A stretch of 64,000 bases of DNA, from positions 1 through 64,000 of the forward strand of contig NZ_CABFWF030000015.1 of the NCBI RefSeq assembly GCF_902153245.2, in the 5' to 3' direction. Origin of the DNA: Pseudorhizobium endolithicum. Lineage in GTDB: Bacteria; Pseudomonadota; Alphaproteobacteria; Rhizobiales; Rhizobiaceae. Of the stretch, positions 7,698 to 16,405 are shown piece by piece; the stretch's first letter is position 1, and each line of letters begins with the position of its first letter. The notes below the pieces were generated by a model. The model did no database searches. It was given only the letters and a program-made list of their open reading frames with translations, and had not been told where the DNA came from. The position numbers and the translations under genes were made by a program.

Positions 7698-9215
7698 GTG
7701 CAGCACAGACCGAATATCCTGATCCTGATGGTGGATCAGCTGAACGGCACGTTGTTTCCCGACGGGCCGGCCGATTTTCTCCACGCCCCGCACCTGAAAG
7801 CCTTGACGGAGCGCTCCGTGCGCTTCGCTAGCACCTATACCGCAAGTCCGCTCTGCGCACCGGCGCGGGCCTCCTTCATGTCCGGCCAGCTGCCGAGCCG
7901 CACGCGGGTCTATGACAATGCGGCCGAATTCGCGTCCGACATCCCGACCTTTGCCCATCACCTGCGCCGGGCCGGCTACCAGACGGCGCTCTCCGGCAAG
8001 ATGCATTTCGTAGGCCCCGACCAGTTGCACGGCTTCGAGGAGCGGCTGACGACGGACATCTATCCCGCGGATTTTGGCTGGACTCCGGATTATACCAGGC
8101 CCGGCGAGCGTATCGACTGGTGGTACCACAATCTCGGCTCCGTCACCGGAGCGGGCGTGGCCGAGATCACCAACCAGATGGAGTACGACGACGAGGTCGC
8201 CTACCACGCCACGCGCAAGCTCTACGACCTGTCGCGTGGCCAGGACGACCGGCCATGGTGCCTCACCGTCAGCTTCACCCACCCGCACGACCCCTATGTT
8301 GCGCGGCGTCGCTTCTGGGACCTCTATGAGGATTGCCCGCAACTGGATCCCGCCATTCCGGCCATTCCCTATGACGGGCAGGACCCGCATTCGAAGCGCC
8401 TGATGGACGCCTGCGACCACAGGGCCTTCGACATCACCGCCGGGGATGTCCGCCGGGCCCGGCGCGGCTATTTTGGCAACATCTCCTATATCGATGAGAA
8501 GATTGGCGAGATCCTCGATGTGCTCGAGCGCGGACGCATGGCGAACGACACCGTCATCCTCTTCGTCTCCGACCACGGCGACATGCTGGGCGATCGTGGC
8601 CTGTGGTTCAAGATGAACTTCTTCGAGGGCTCCGCCCGCGTGCCGCTGATGATTGCGGCTCCCGGCTGGCAGCCGCGCCTCGTGGAAGAGCCGGTCTCCA
8701 CGCTGGACGTCTGCCCGACGGTGGCCGCTCTTGCCGGCATCGACATCGCGGCGCTTCTGCCCTGGACGGACGGCACCGACCTTGCCCCGATCGCCCGCGG
8801 GGAAACGGGGCGCGGACCCGTGCCGATGGAATATGCCGCAGAGGGTTCGGTGGCCCCGCTGGTCGCCATTCGCGACGGGCGTTACAAGCTCACTCTCTGC
8901 GAGGCCGATCCGCCGATCCTTGTCGATCTCGAGGGTGATCCGGCGGAGCTCAGCAACCTTGCGGCAGATCCTGGCCATGCAGCAGTCCTGGAGCGGCTCT
9001 CTGCGCTGGCGGCTGAGCGATGGGAGCTGGCCAGCTACGATGCCGCGGTGCGCGAAAGCCAGGCCCGCCGGCACGTGGTCTACGAAGCACTGCGCAACGG
9101 CGCCTATTTCCCCTGGGACCACCAGCCACTGCAGAAGGCGTCGGAACGCTACATGCGCAACCACATGGACCTCAACGTTCTGGAGGAAAGCCAGCGTTTC
9201 CCGCGGGGCGAATAG
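7698..9215 (+). CDS. betC: Choline-sulfatase
   Basis: The 505-aa enzyme hydrolyses choline-O-sulfate to choline and sulfate. It has the alkaline-phosphatase-like sulfatase fold. The N-terminal metal-binding stretch reads RPNILILMVDQLNG. The formylglycine motif C-x-P-x-R is CAPAR at residues 53-57, where Cys53 would be converted to formylglycine. SGKMHFVGPDQ and VSDHGDMLGDRGLW provide the other conserved active-site regions. A family-typical C-terminal tail includes RRHVVYEALRNGAYFPWDHQP. It is cytosolic with no signal peptide. It lies in one operon with choX under the divergent LysR gene. The choline made would feed glycine-betaine synthesis elsewhere. Confidence 0.95.
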   Translation: MQHRPNILILMVDQLNGTLFPDGPADFLHAPHLKALTERSVRFASTYTASPLCAPARASFMSGQLPSRTRVYDNAAEFASDIPTFAHHLRRAGYQTALSGKMHFVGPDQLHGFEERLTTDIYPADFGWTPDYTRPGERIDWWYHNLGSVTGAGVAEITNQMEYDDEVAYHATRKLYDLSRGQDDRPWCLTVSFTHPHDPYVARRRFWDLYEDCPQLDPAIPAIPYDGQDPHSKRLMDACDHRAFDITAGDVRRARRGYFGNISYIDEKIGEILDVLERGRMANDTVILFVSDHGDMLGDRGLWFKMNFFEGSARVPLMIAAPGWQPRLVEEPVSTLDVCPTVAALAGIDIAALLPWTDGTDLAPIARGETGRGPVPMEYAAEGSVAPLVAIRDGRYKLTLCEADPPILVDLEGDPAELSNLAADPGHAAVLERLSALAAERWELASYDAAVRESQARRHVVYEALRNGAYFPWDHQPLQKASERYMRNHMDLNVLEESQRFPRGE

Positions 9216-9257
9216 GCCGCCAGAACCGACCTTTAAAAAGGGCCTGCATCTCGGTGC

Positions 9258-9283
9258 GGAACAATTTTGCGTGACTCCCCGTT
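9258..9283 (+). promoter_or_regulatory. EcfG/RpoE2-type promoter
   Basis: GGAAC (9258-9262), 17 nt, then CGTT (9280-9283): an exact match to the general-stress sigma consensus. It ends 30 nt before the ATG at 9314. Confidence 0.65.
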
Positions 9284-9313
9284 CTCTTGCCAGGTTAAAC
9301 GGAGGAAGAACCC

Positions 9314-9649
9314 ATGACCTATGATCCGAATGACAATCGTCCGGACCTGCGGGACCGCCGCCCGGACCTCGTGAACAACAATGTCGACGCCCGCCGCAGC
9401 GCGTCCTGGGTACCATGGGTGGCCGTGCTGGCCGTCCTTCTGATCGGCGCCTTCATCTGGGGCAACATGGGCGGCGAGCCCGGCACTGACCCGGCCACGA
9501 CCTCCTCGACGACGAACTCGGAAGCCATGGACAGCGCACCGGCTCCGGTCGCTCCGGCACCGGGTGGTGGCGCAACCGATGCTGCCCCCGCCGATCCGGC
9601 TGCCCCGGCCACTCCCCCGGCCGCAGGCGGTACCACCAACGGCGGTTAA
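9314..9649 (+). CDS. Small single-pass membrane protein, function unknown
   Basis: The 111-aa product has a charged N-terminus (DPNDNRPDLRDRRPDL), one membrane helix (residues 35-54, WVPWVAVLAVLLIGAFIWGN), and an Ala/Pro/Gly/Thr-rich tail that is probably disordered and periplasmic. I recognise no domain, though proteins of this composition are common in Rhizobiaceae. The ribosome binding site 'ggaggaagaaccc' is strong. An exact EcfG-type promoter 30 nt upstream and a terminator just after it suggest a single-gene general-stress unit. Confidence 0.85.
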   Translation: MTYDPNDNRPDLRDRRPDLVNNNVDARRSASWVPWVAVLAVLLIGAFIWGNMGGEPGTDPATTSSTTNSEAMDSAPAPVAPAPGGGATDAAPADPAAPATPPAAGGTTNGG

Positions 9650-9672
9650 TCCGTCTGTCATCCACCTATCCG

Positions 9673-9703
9673 AGCCGTCCGCCACACTGGCGGGCGGCTT
9701 TTT
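9673..9703 (+). terminator. Rho-independent terminator
   Basis: A GC-rich hairpin (gccgtccgcc / ggcgggcggc, one mismatch, 6-nt loop) is followed by TTTTT. It lies 24 nt after the stop at 9649. Confidence 0.8.
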
Positions 9704-9769
9704 CGTTGGCGGAACGGCGGCCAGCTTGTTGTCGGACGTGGTGTGTTCTTTCCGGGGTTGTGTTTGGGT

Positions 9770-9899
9770 CGTCATCCCGGACTTGTTCCGGGATCCAGCC
9801 ACGTGAAGTCCTTCGCGTGAGAAGAGTCTTCCGCACCGTAGGCGCAGTGCTGTGTTCTGTGACCGATCTACAGACCAGGTCCGGGGACAGGAATGACGA
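9770..9899. repeat. Rhizobial palindromic repeat remnant
   Basis: The sequence opens with a strong palindrome (catcccggacttgttccggg, then gatcca) and ends with a related inverted half (ggtccggggacaggaatgac). This type of 'gtcatcccgg...ccgggatcca' element is scattered in rhizobial intergenic regions. A related short copy, gatcctcgggtcaagcccg, is at 13541-13559. It is non-coding. Confidence 0.55.
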
Positions 9900-9920
9900 A
9901 GAAGGGGGCGCTTTTCTCAC

Positions 9921-9969
9921 TAGACACAGGCCCGGTCTGTAGCTAGATAGGAAATGTAATAACATTACA
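9921..9969 (+). promoter_or_regulatory. Putative promoter with operator palindrome upstream of the B12 riboswitch
   Basis: A sigma70-like pair TAGACA (9921-9926) and TAGATA (9944-9949) is spaced by 17 nt. The palindrome TGTAAT-AAC-ATTACA (9955-9969) follows at the expected start site, a classic repressor position. The sequence resembles Fur-superfamily sites, and Zur in particular, but the identity of the regulator is inference. No gene lies between here and the riboswitch on either strand. Confidence 0.45.
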
Positions 9970-10015
9970 AAAGGGGTGGTGGTGAGGAGAATGGTTATCT
10001 GCGTAGGACATCGAC

Positions 10016-10044
10016 TTGACCGCGAGCCGCCTTTCCGCCTACCT
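10016..10044 (+). promoter_or_regulatory. Second putative promoter just before the riboswitch
   Basis: TTGACC (10016-10021), 17 nt, then CTACCT (10039-10044). The -10 is a weak match. Transcription from here would start almost exactly at the 5' end of the riboswitch. Confidence 0.35.
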
Positions 10045-10051
10045 GACCGTG

Positions 10052-10250
10052 ATGGTTCCCCGAAGGTGACTCGGAGGGGATTAATAGGGAACACGGTGAG
10101 GTTCGTCATTTCGACGTCCAAGACCGAGGCTGCCCCCGCAACTGTAAGCGGATTGTCATTCATCTCCGGCGCTGGAATGCGCCGTGCCACTGTGCCTCGG
10201 GTGCGGGAAGGCAGATGAAGGCAGATATCCGCAAGCCAGGAGACCTGCCA
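10052..10250 (+). ncRNA. Cobalamin riboswitch
   Basis: All hallmark blocks of the cobalamin aptamer are present in order: atggttcccc and a G-rich strand, then taatagggaac (10083-10093) with ggtgagg, then gaggctgcccccgcaactgt (10126-10145) with gtaagcgg, gccactg and gggaaggc, and the B12 box 'agccaggagacctgcc' (10234-10249). It lies upstream of a periplasmic-binding/permease/ATPase set, which it should repress when adenosylcobalamin is plentiful. A possible expression-platform stem (ccgggc 10272-10277 with gcccgg 10284-10289) sits just before a ribosome binding site at 10291. Confidence 0.95.
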
Positions 10251-10301
10251 TCGCGCTGCCATCCAATCGACCCGGGCGGGGATGCCCGGAAAGGAACAGA
10301 C

Positions 10302-10364
10302 ATGTTTGACCTGCGCCTTCGCCGAACGCCTCACCTCCGTCTTGATTGGACCCTCCGCCACTAG
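10302..10364 (+). CDS. Possible 20-aa leader peptide after the riboswitch
   Basis: An ATG preceded by 'aaggaacagac' opens a 20-codon frame (MFDLRLRRTPHLRLDWTLRH). It ends 82 nt before the predicted start of the binding-protein gene. It lies directly after the hairpin that follows the riboswitch. The peptide is rich in Arg and Leu and has no known counterpart that I recognise. It could couple translation to the riboswitch decision, or it could be fortuitous. Confidence 0.3.
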   Translation: MFDLRLRRTPHLRLDWTLRH

Positions 10365-10446
10365 CGCGCCGATTGCGGCTGCCGGACTACCCGGGCCGCG
10401 ACCGCTATCCGCTCGTTCTCCTGCCTGTTCCATTTCGAGGTCCATC

Positions 10447-11460
10447 ATGCGCCAGCTTCCCGCCAGCCTAGCCCTTGCCCTTGGGGTCAGCATCTCGACG
10501 CCCGTTCTTGCGGCGACGGACTATCCCCTCACGATCACGAATTGCGGCCGCGAGGTGACGTTCGAGCAGCCCCCGAAAAGGGTCGTGTCCGTCGGCCAGG
10601 GCATGACCGAAATCCTGTTCTCTCTCGGACTGGAGGAGAAAATGGCCGGCACGGCCGTCTGGGTGGGACCCGTCCTTCCGCAATATGCAGAGGCCAACAG
10701 CCGGATCAAGCGGCTGGCGGATAACGACCCGAGCTTCGAATCCCTTGTCGGACAGGAACCGGATCTGGTGGCTGCGGAATTCGAGTCGCATATCGGCCCG
10801 GAGGGCTCGATCGCCAACCGGGACCAGTTCTCCGCTCTGGGGATAGACACCTATGTTGCCCCGGCGGATTGCGCCGCCAAGATCAACACCAATGGTGGTG
10901 ACGGGGTGCGCAAGGAGCTGTTCACGATGGAGCTGATCTATCGGCAGATCAGCGAACTTGCCGCCATATTCGATGTCGAGGAGCGTGGCGAGGCGCTGGT
11001 CGCCGAACTGAAGAAGCGTGAGCAGGATGCCGTCGCCTCCATTGCCGGCGCGGCTGGGAAGGACCTCCCGGTCGTCTTCTGGTTTTCCAGCAAGGAGGTG
11101 ACCGGCGACGCCTTTATCGCCGGCAAGAACAGCGCGCCAGCCTATATCCTGAAGACGCTCGGTGCGAGGAACGTCGTGGAAACGGAGGAGGAGTGGCCGC
11201 TGGTCGGCTGGGAGACGATCGCCGAGGCCGACCCGGCCGTCATCGTTATCGCTACCATGGAGCGGCGGCGCCATGCTGCCGACAATCCCGAGGTAAAGCT
11301 CGATTTCCTCGCCAATGATCCGGTGACCAGCCGGATGAACGCAGTGAGCAACAAGCGCTTCGTCCTGATGGACGCCCAGTCGATGAACCCGACGATCCGG
11401 ACGATCGATGGCATCGAGACCCTGGCGGAGGGCATCCGCGCCCTCGGGCTCTCGCAGTGA
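10447..11460 (+). CDS. Cobalamin-type ABC transporter substrate-binding protein
   Basis: The 337-aa periplasmic protein starts at MRQLPASLALALGVSI, with a Sec signal peptide ending near VLAATD and a 'gagg' ribosome binding site 6 nt upstream. A longer in-frame start at 10282 would put a Pro/Ala-rich stretch ahead of the signal, so I reject it. The fold is BtuF/FecB type: LTITNCGREVTFEQPPKRVV near the N-terminus, then SLVGQEPDLVAAEFES, and a C-terminal lobe with NKRFVLMDAQSMNP. The cobalamin riboswitch and the overlapping permease gene indicate B12 or a corrinoid as ligand. Some relatives bind other metal complexes, so the ligand is inferred. Confidence 0.9.
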   Translation: MRQLPASLALALGVSISTPVLAATDYPLTITNCGREVTFEQPPKRVVSVGQGMTEILFSLGLEEKMAGTAVWVGPVLPQYAEANSRIKRLADNDPSFESLVGQEPDLVAAEFESHIGPEGSIANRDQFSALGIDTYVAPADCAAKINTNGGDGVRKELFTMELIYRQISELAAIFDVEERGEALVAELKKREQDAVASIAGAAGKDLPVVFWFSSKEVTGDAFIAGKNSAPAYILKTLGARNVVETEEEWPLVGWETIAEADPAVIVIATMERRRHAADNPEVKLDFLANDPVTSRMNAVSNKRFVLMDAQSMNPTIRTIDGIETLAEGIRALGLSQ

Positions 11461-12520
11461 GCCTCCGCCAGGAGAAGAAGGGCGGTTCGAGGGGGTTCTC
11501 TCCCGTTCAGCCCACCCGGTGGATGCTGGCAGCACTCGCCATGGCGGCGGGGCTTCTCGCCGCCATGGTCAGCCTCGCCGTATCCATCGGCGAGGTCTCC
11601 ATCCCCCTCCCGACCACCGCCAAGGCGGTGGCCAACCGGCTCTTCGGCGCGGAGTTCGTGTTGAGCCGGATCCATGAAGGCATCGTATGGGACTATCGCC
11701 TCAGCCGGGCGCTCGTCGCAGCATGCGCCGGTGCGTCCCTGGCGCTCTGCGGCGCCATGCTGCAGGCGCTTCTACGCAATCCGCTGGCCGAGCCCTATGT
11801 GCTCGGCATCTCCGCCGGAGCTTCGACGGGAGCGGTCTGCGTCATGATCCTCGGTTTCGGCTACGGTGCGGTGAGCCTATCGGGCGGCGCCTTCATTGGC
11901 GCCGTTCTGGCCTTCCTGCTGGTCGGGATCCTCGCGGCAGGGGTGGGCGGCACGAGCGAGCGCATCATCCTCTGCGGCATTGCCGGCTCGCAGCTCTTCA
12001 ATGCGCTCACCTCCTACATCGTCACGACCTCGGCGAATGCGGAGCAGGCGAGGGGCGTTCTCTTCTGGCTCCTGGGCTCGCTCAGCGGCGTGCGCTGGGT
12101 GGACGTCTACCTCGCCGCCCCCGTCTGCCTCGTCGGGCTCCTCGTCTGCCTTGCCCATGTGCGGGCGCTCGACTCCTTTGCCTTCGGCACCGATGCCGCC
12201 GCCTCGCTCGGGATTTCGGTGCGGCGGGTGCAGATCGTCCTGCTCGCGACAACGGCCGCCATGACGGCCAGCGTCGTCAGCATGGTGGGGTCGATCGGCT
12301 TCGTAGGGCTGGTCATTCCCCATGCGGCGCGCTTCATCGTCGGGCCGGGCCATGCACGGCTCCTGCCTGCGGCAGCTTTCGGCGGGGCGATCTTCATGGT
12401 GGGTGCCGACATCATCTCCCGGATCATCATCCCGCAGCAGGTCCTGCCCATCGGCGTCGTCACGGCCCTGTTCGGCGCCCCCGCCTTCGCGCTGATCCTC
12501 TACCGCGCGAGGCGAACGGC

Positions 12521-12524
<4 letters not shown>
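11457..12524 (+). CDS. FecCD/BtuC-family ABC transporter permease
   Basis: The 355-aa inner-membrane protein has about ten hydrophobic helices. It starts with GTG in a GTGA overlap with the binding-protein gene. Family signatures are visible: DYRLSRALVAACAGASLALCGAMLQ, LRNPLAEPYVLGISAGASTGA and, near the C-terminus, GSIGFVGLVIPHAARFIVGP. The charged first 20 residues (LRQEKKGGSRG) are probably a cytosolic extension. It would form the channel for the corrinoid passed on by the binding protein, driven by the ATPase encoded next. Confidence 0.95.
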
Positions 12525-13282
<758 letters not shown>

Positions 13283-13758
13283 CCCGAAGAGGCGGCCGGA
13301 AGGCGATAGGCTGTCCCCACAGACCTTCGAGGCCGGCTTCGACCACCCTCGGGATCAGGGCGAGCGCGCTCGGTCATGCGGTTGCAGCAGGGCGGACTCC
13401 TCCCTTGTCCCCGGGTCGAGCCCGAGGATCACGCGCGGACGGATTCATCCCTTGGCGATCCACGGGTCTCACTTCGTTCGCCCGGGGTGCGCGTTCCGGT
13501 CGGTGACGGCTGTCGCTCGGGGATGGGAAGGCTTGGTTTTGGATCCTCGGGTCAAGCCCGCGGATGACGAAAGCGAGGGCGGGGCAGGACGTCCCACGCT
13601 CCCCTCATCCTGAGGTGGCCGGCAAAAGCCGGCCCTCGAAGGATCCTTCTTGCGCCGCCGCTAGCCCTTATGGCACCACCCGCCCCCGCCCTTCGAGGGT
13701 CGCTGCGCTCCCACCTCAGGGTGAGGGCTGACCGCCTGTGCCTCACCGGAGGTGACGG
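13283..13758. other. Repeat-rich intergenic region
   Basis: No supported gene. It holds a short rhizobial palindrome (13541-13570) and the first of two long palindromic repeats (13604-13727). Open frames here translate to Arg/Pro-rich, low-complexity sequence typical of non-coding high-GC DNA. Confidence 0.6.
13604..13727. repeat. Long palindromic intergenic repeat, copy 1
   Basis: The ends are inverted: ctcatcctgaggtgg on the left and ccacctcagggtgag on the right, with one mismatch. Inside them are a hairpin (ccggc-aaaa-gccgg) and a second inverted pair (ccctcgaagg / ccttcgaggg). The element resembles rhizobial RIME-type mosaic repeats. A second copy in the same orientation is at 14150-14263, on the other side of the GIY-YIG gene. 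Confidence 0.8.
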
Positions 13759-14073
13759 TTATCGCTCCTGCTCAGTCTCCTGCCGCTCGACGGGGCCGCG
13801 CCGAGACAGGGCGGGCAGTCTCTCATAGGCGTGGGCGATCAGCGCTCCCTTTTTGGCGCGATTCCAGCCCTTGATCTGGCGTTCACGAGCTATGGCGTCG
13901 ACAATGCGGTCATAGATCTCCATGAACACGAGCTCGACGGGCCGGCGACGAGCGGTGTAGCCGTCGTAGACACCGGCATTGTGCTCCCACAGGCGCGCGT
14001 AGACGTCCTGCTTCGTCAGTCCGGTATAGTAGGAGCCGTCGCTGCAGCGGAGCATGTAAACGGTGACTTCCAT
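13759..14073 (-). CDS. GIY-YIG nuclease family protein
   Basis: The 104-aa product is a stand-alone GIY-YIG domain. VTVYMLRCSDGSYYTGLT (residues 3-20) is the first strand pair in its family variant VYML...SYYTG. YARLWEHNAG carries the conserved Arg and His. VELVFMEIYDRIVDAIARERQIKGW carries the acidic metal-binding region and the RExQIK motif. Such short proteins (YhbQ/UPF0213-like) are common in alphaproteobacteria; their substrates are poorly known. No operon partner is seen. The gene lies between two same-orientation copies of a palindromic repeat, which is unusual and discussed as a finding. Confidence 0.92.
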   Translation of the reverse strand: MEVTVYMLRCSDGSYYTGLTKQDVYARLWEHNAGVYDGYTARRRPVELVFMEIYDRIVDAIARERQIKGWNRAKKGALIAHAYERLPALSRRGPVERQETEQER

Positions 14074-14490
14074 GCGGATGCACTCCCGCCGTGTCGCCGC
14101 TATGCAACCGCAACCATCGGACTTTGTCGAGAGGCATCCGCATCCGCCCTCATCCTGAGGTGGCCGGCTTTGCCGGCCCTCGAAGGATCCTTGTTGCTCA
14201 ACCGTCCGCTATTGCCCGCCCTAGACCCTCGACAGTGGCTGCGCTCCCGCCTTAGGGCTAGGGCCGGCGTGGCGGGGCCACTGACGCTTCCGGCCATGAG
14301 CATAGCCGAAATGACGACTTTGCTACCGTTAACGAAGGCAACCCTGGATCATCTGGCCTTCGTCAACACGCTCCGGCGAATGGCGAAGAGGATAACAAGC
14401 TTGCGAGCCAATCGAACGACGGACCTTCAAAGCCGGTCAAGACGCAGACCCGCGACAAAGCGGTGAGCAAACCGCGATGTGCGAGATCCC
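14074..14490. other. Intergenic region with the second palindromic repeat
   Basis: No supported gene. It contains repeat copy 2 (14150-14263). The remaining 230 bp up to the 3' end of lepA has no ribosome binding site or recognisable frame. Confidence 0.55.
14150..14263. repeat. Long palindromic intergenic repeat, copy 2
   Basis: It begins ctcatcctgaggtggccgg, has the inner hairpin ccggc-ttt-gccgg, and continues ccctcgaaggatccttgttg. It ends with a decayed right half (gctgcgctcccgccttaggg). Orientation and order of blocks match copy 1 at 13604-13727. The right end is more degenerate than in copy 1. Confidence 0.75.
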
Positions 14491-16311
14491 TCACTCATCC
14501 CCCATCTTCAGCGCCGCGATGAACGCTTCCTGCGGTATTTCCACCTTGCCGAACTGGCGCATGCGCTTCTTGCCTTCCTTCTGCTTGTCGAGAAGCTTGC
14601 GCTTGCGGGTGGCGTCGCCGCCGTAGCACTTGGCGGTCACGTCCTTGCGCAGCGCCCGGACCGTCTCGCGGGCGATCACCTTGCCGCCGATCGCCGCCTG
14701 GATCGGGATCTGGAACATGTGCGGCGGGATGAGTTCCTTGAGCTTTTCGCACATGCCGCGGCCGCGGCGGTCGGCGGCGGAGCGGTGGACGAGCATGGAA
14801 AGCGCGTCGACCGGGTCGCCGTTGACGAGGATCGACATCTTCACGAGGTCGCCGGCGCGGTAGTCGATGATGTTGTAGTCGAAGGAGGCATAGCCCTTGG
14901 AGATCGACTTCAGCCGGTCGTAGAAATCGAAGACCACTTCGTTGAGCGGCAGCTCGTAGGTGATCATCGCGCGGTTGCCGACATAGGTGAGTTCGGTCTG
15001 GATGCCGCGCCGGTCCTGGCAGAGCTTCAGGATGCCGCCGAGATATTCGTCGGGCGTCATGATCGTCGCCTTGATCCACGGTTCGCGGATCTCGTCGATC
15101 TTGACGACGTCCGGCATGTCGGCCGGGTTGTGCAACTCCTTCTCGGTGCCGTCCGTCAGCGTCATCTGGTAGACAACGGAGGGGGCGGTGGCGACGAGGT
15201 CGAGGTTGAACTCGCGCTCCAGCCGCTCCTGGATGATTTCCAGGTGCAAGAGGCCGAGGAAGCCGCATCGGAAGCCGAAGCCGAGGGCGGCCGAGCTTTC
15301 CATCTCGAAGGAGAAGCTCGCGTCGTTGAGGCGAAGCTTGCCCATGGCGGCGCGCAGGTCTTCGAAATCGGCGGCATCAACGGGGAAGAGGCCGCAAAAG
15401 ACCACCGGCTGGGCGGGCTTGAAGCCCGGCAGCGCGGAAGCCGTCGGCTTCTTGTCGTCGGTAATCGTGTCGCCGACGCGGGTATCGGCCACTTCCTTGA
15501 TCGAGGCCGTGATGACACCAATCTCGCCGGGGCCGAGTGAATCGACCTGCAGCATCTTCGGCGTGAGCACGCCGACGCGCTCCACGCCGTAGCGGGCGCC
15601 GGTGCCCATCATGCGGATCTGCTGGCCCTTGGTCAGCACGCCGTCGAGTACGCGCACGAGGACCATGACGCCGAGATAGGTGTCGTACCAGCTATCGACC
15701 AGCAGCGCCTTGAGCGGCGCCTTCTCGCCACCCTCGCTCTTCGGCGGCGGCAACTTGTGGACGATCGCTTCGAGAACGTCGGGAATGCCGAGCCCGGTCT
15801 TGGCGGAGATCATCACGGCGTCGGAGGCGTCGATGCCGATCACCTCCTCGATCTGCTCCTTGATCCGGTCCGGCTCGGCCGCCGGCAGGTCGATCTTGTT
15901 GAGGACCGTGACGAGTTCGTGGTCGTTGTCGATCGCCTGGTAGACATTGGCGAGCGTCTGGGCTTCCACGCCCTGGGACGCGTCGACAACCAGCAGCGAG
16001 CCTTCGCAGGCCGATAGCGACCGGGAGACTTCGTAGGCGAAGTCCACGTGGCCGGGCGTATCGATCAGGTTCAGGACATAGGTCTCGCCGTCCTTGGCCT
16101 TGTAGTGCAGGCGCACGGTCTGCGCCTTGATAGTGATGCCGCGTTCGCGCTCGATGTCCATGGAATCGAGGACCTGTTCCGACATCTCGCGTTCGGCAAG
16201 GCCGCCGCAGGTCTGGATCAGCCGGTCGGCAAGGGTGGACTTGCCGTGGTCGATATGGGCGACGATGGAAAAGTTGCGGATATGGTCAAGGGGCGTGCGG
16301 TCGGTGCTCAT
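14491..16311 (-). CDS. lepA: Elongation factor 4 (LepA)
   Basis: The 606-aa translational GTPase acts on stalled or mistranslocated ribosomes. The N-terminal G domain has AHIDHGKST (18-26), the switch-region sequence [18 protein letters not shown] and the NKID guanine motif. The EF-G-like domains II, III and V follow. The LepA-specific C-terminal domain ends with [31 protein letters not shown]. The length matches the family (about 600 aa). It appears to be a single-gene unit. Confidence 0.98.
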   Translation of the reverse strand: MSTDRTPLDHIRNFSIVAHIDHGKSTLADRLIQTCGGLAEREMSEQVLDSMDIERERGITIKAQTVRLHYKAKDGETYVLNLIDTPGHVDFAYEVSRSLSACEGSLLVVDASQGVEAQTLANVYQAIDNDHELVTVLNKIDLPAAEPDRIKEQIEEVIGIDASDAVMISAKTGLGIPDVLEAIVHKLPPPKSEGGEKAPLKALLVDSWYDTYLGVMVLVRVLDGVLTKGQQIRMMGTGARYGVERVGVLTPKMLQVDSLGPGEIGVITASIKEVADTRVGDTITDDKKPTASALPGFKPAQPVVFCGLFPVDAADFEDLRAAMGKLRLNDASFSFEMESSAALGFGFRCGFLGLLHLEIIQERLEREFNLDLVATAPSVVYQMTLTDGTEKELHNPADMPDVVKIDEIREPWIKATIMTPDEYLGGILKLCQDRRGIQTELTYVGNRAMITYELPLNEVVFDFYDRLKSISKGYASFDYNIIDYRAGDLVKMSILVNGDPVDALSMLVHRSAADRRGRGMCEKLKELIPPHMFQIPIQAAIGGKVIARETVRALRKDVTAKCYGGDATRKRKLLDKQKEGKKRMRQFGKVEIPQEAFIAALKMGDE

Positions 16312-16405
16312 GGTCCGCGCATATAGCAGCGGTCAAAGGCGCCGCATAGCCGGTAGTCACCGGCATTTGCGACAAATGCGCCGCTTTTCGCGGGCGTGCC
16401 GCGTT

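Noticed and set aside
7692-9416. A 574-codon minus-strand frame opposite betC
   Set aside because: betC has an intact formylglycine motif and full-length homology. The opposite frame has no ribosome binding site or recognisable fold.
10081-10111. GGAAC and TT at 17-nt spacing inside the riboswitch
   Set aside because: It is part of the conserved riboswitch core (taatagggaac) and is not a promoter.
10282-10446. Longer start for the cobalamin binding-protein gene at 10282
   Set aside because: It would add about 55 Pro/Ala/Arg-rich residues ahead of a clear signal peptide and starts inside the riboswitch expression region. ATG 10447 has a proper site.
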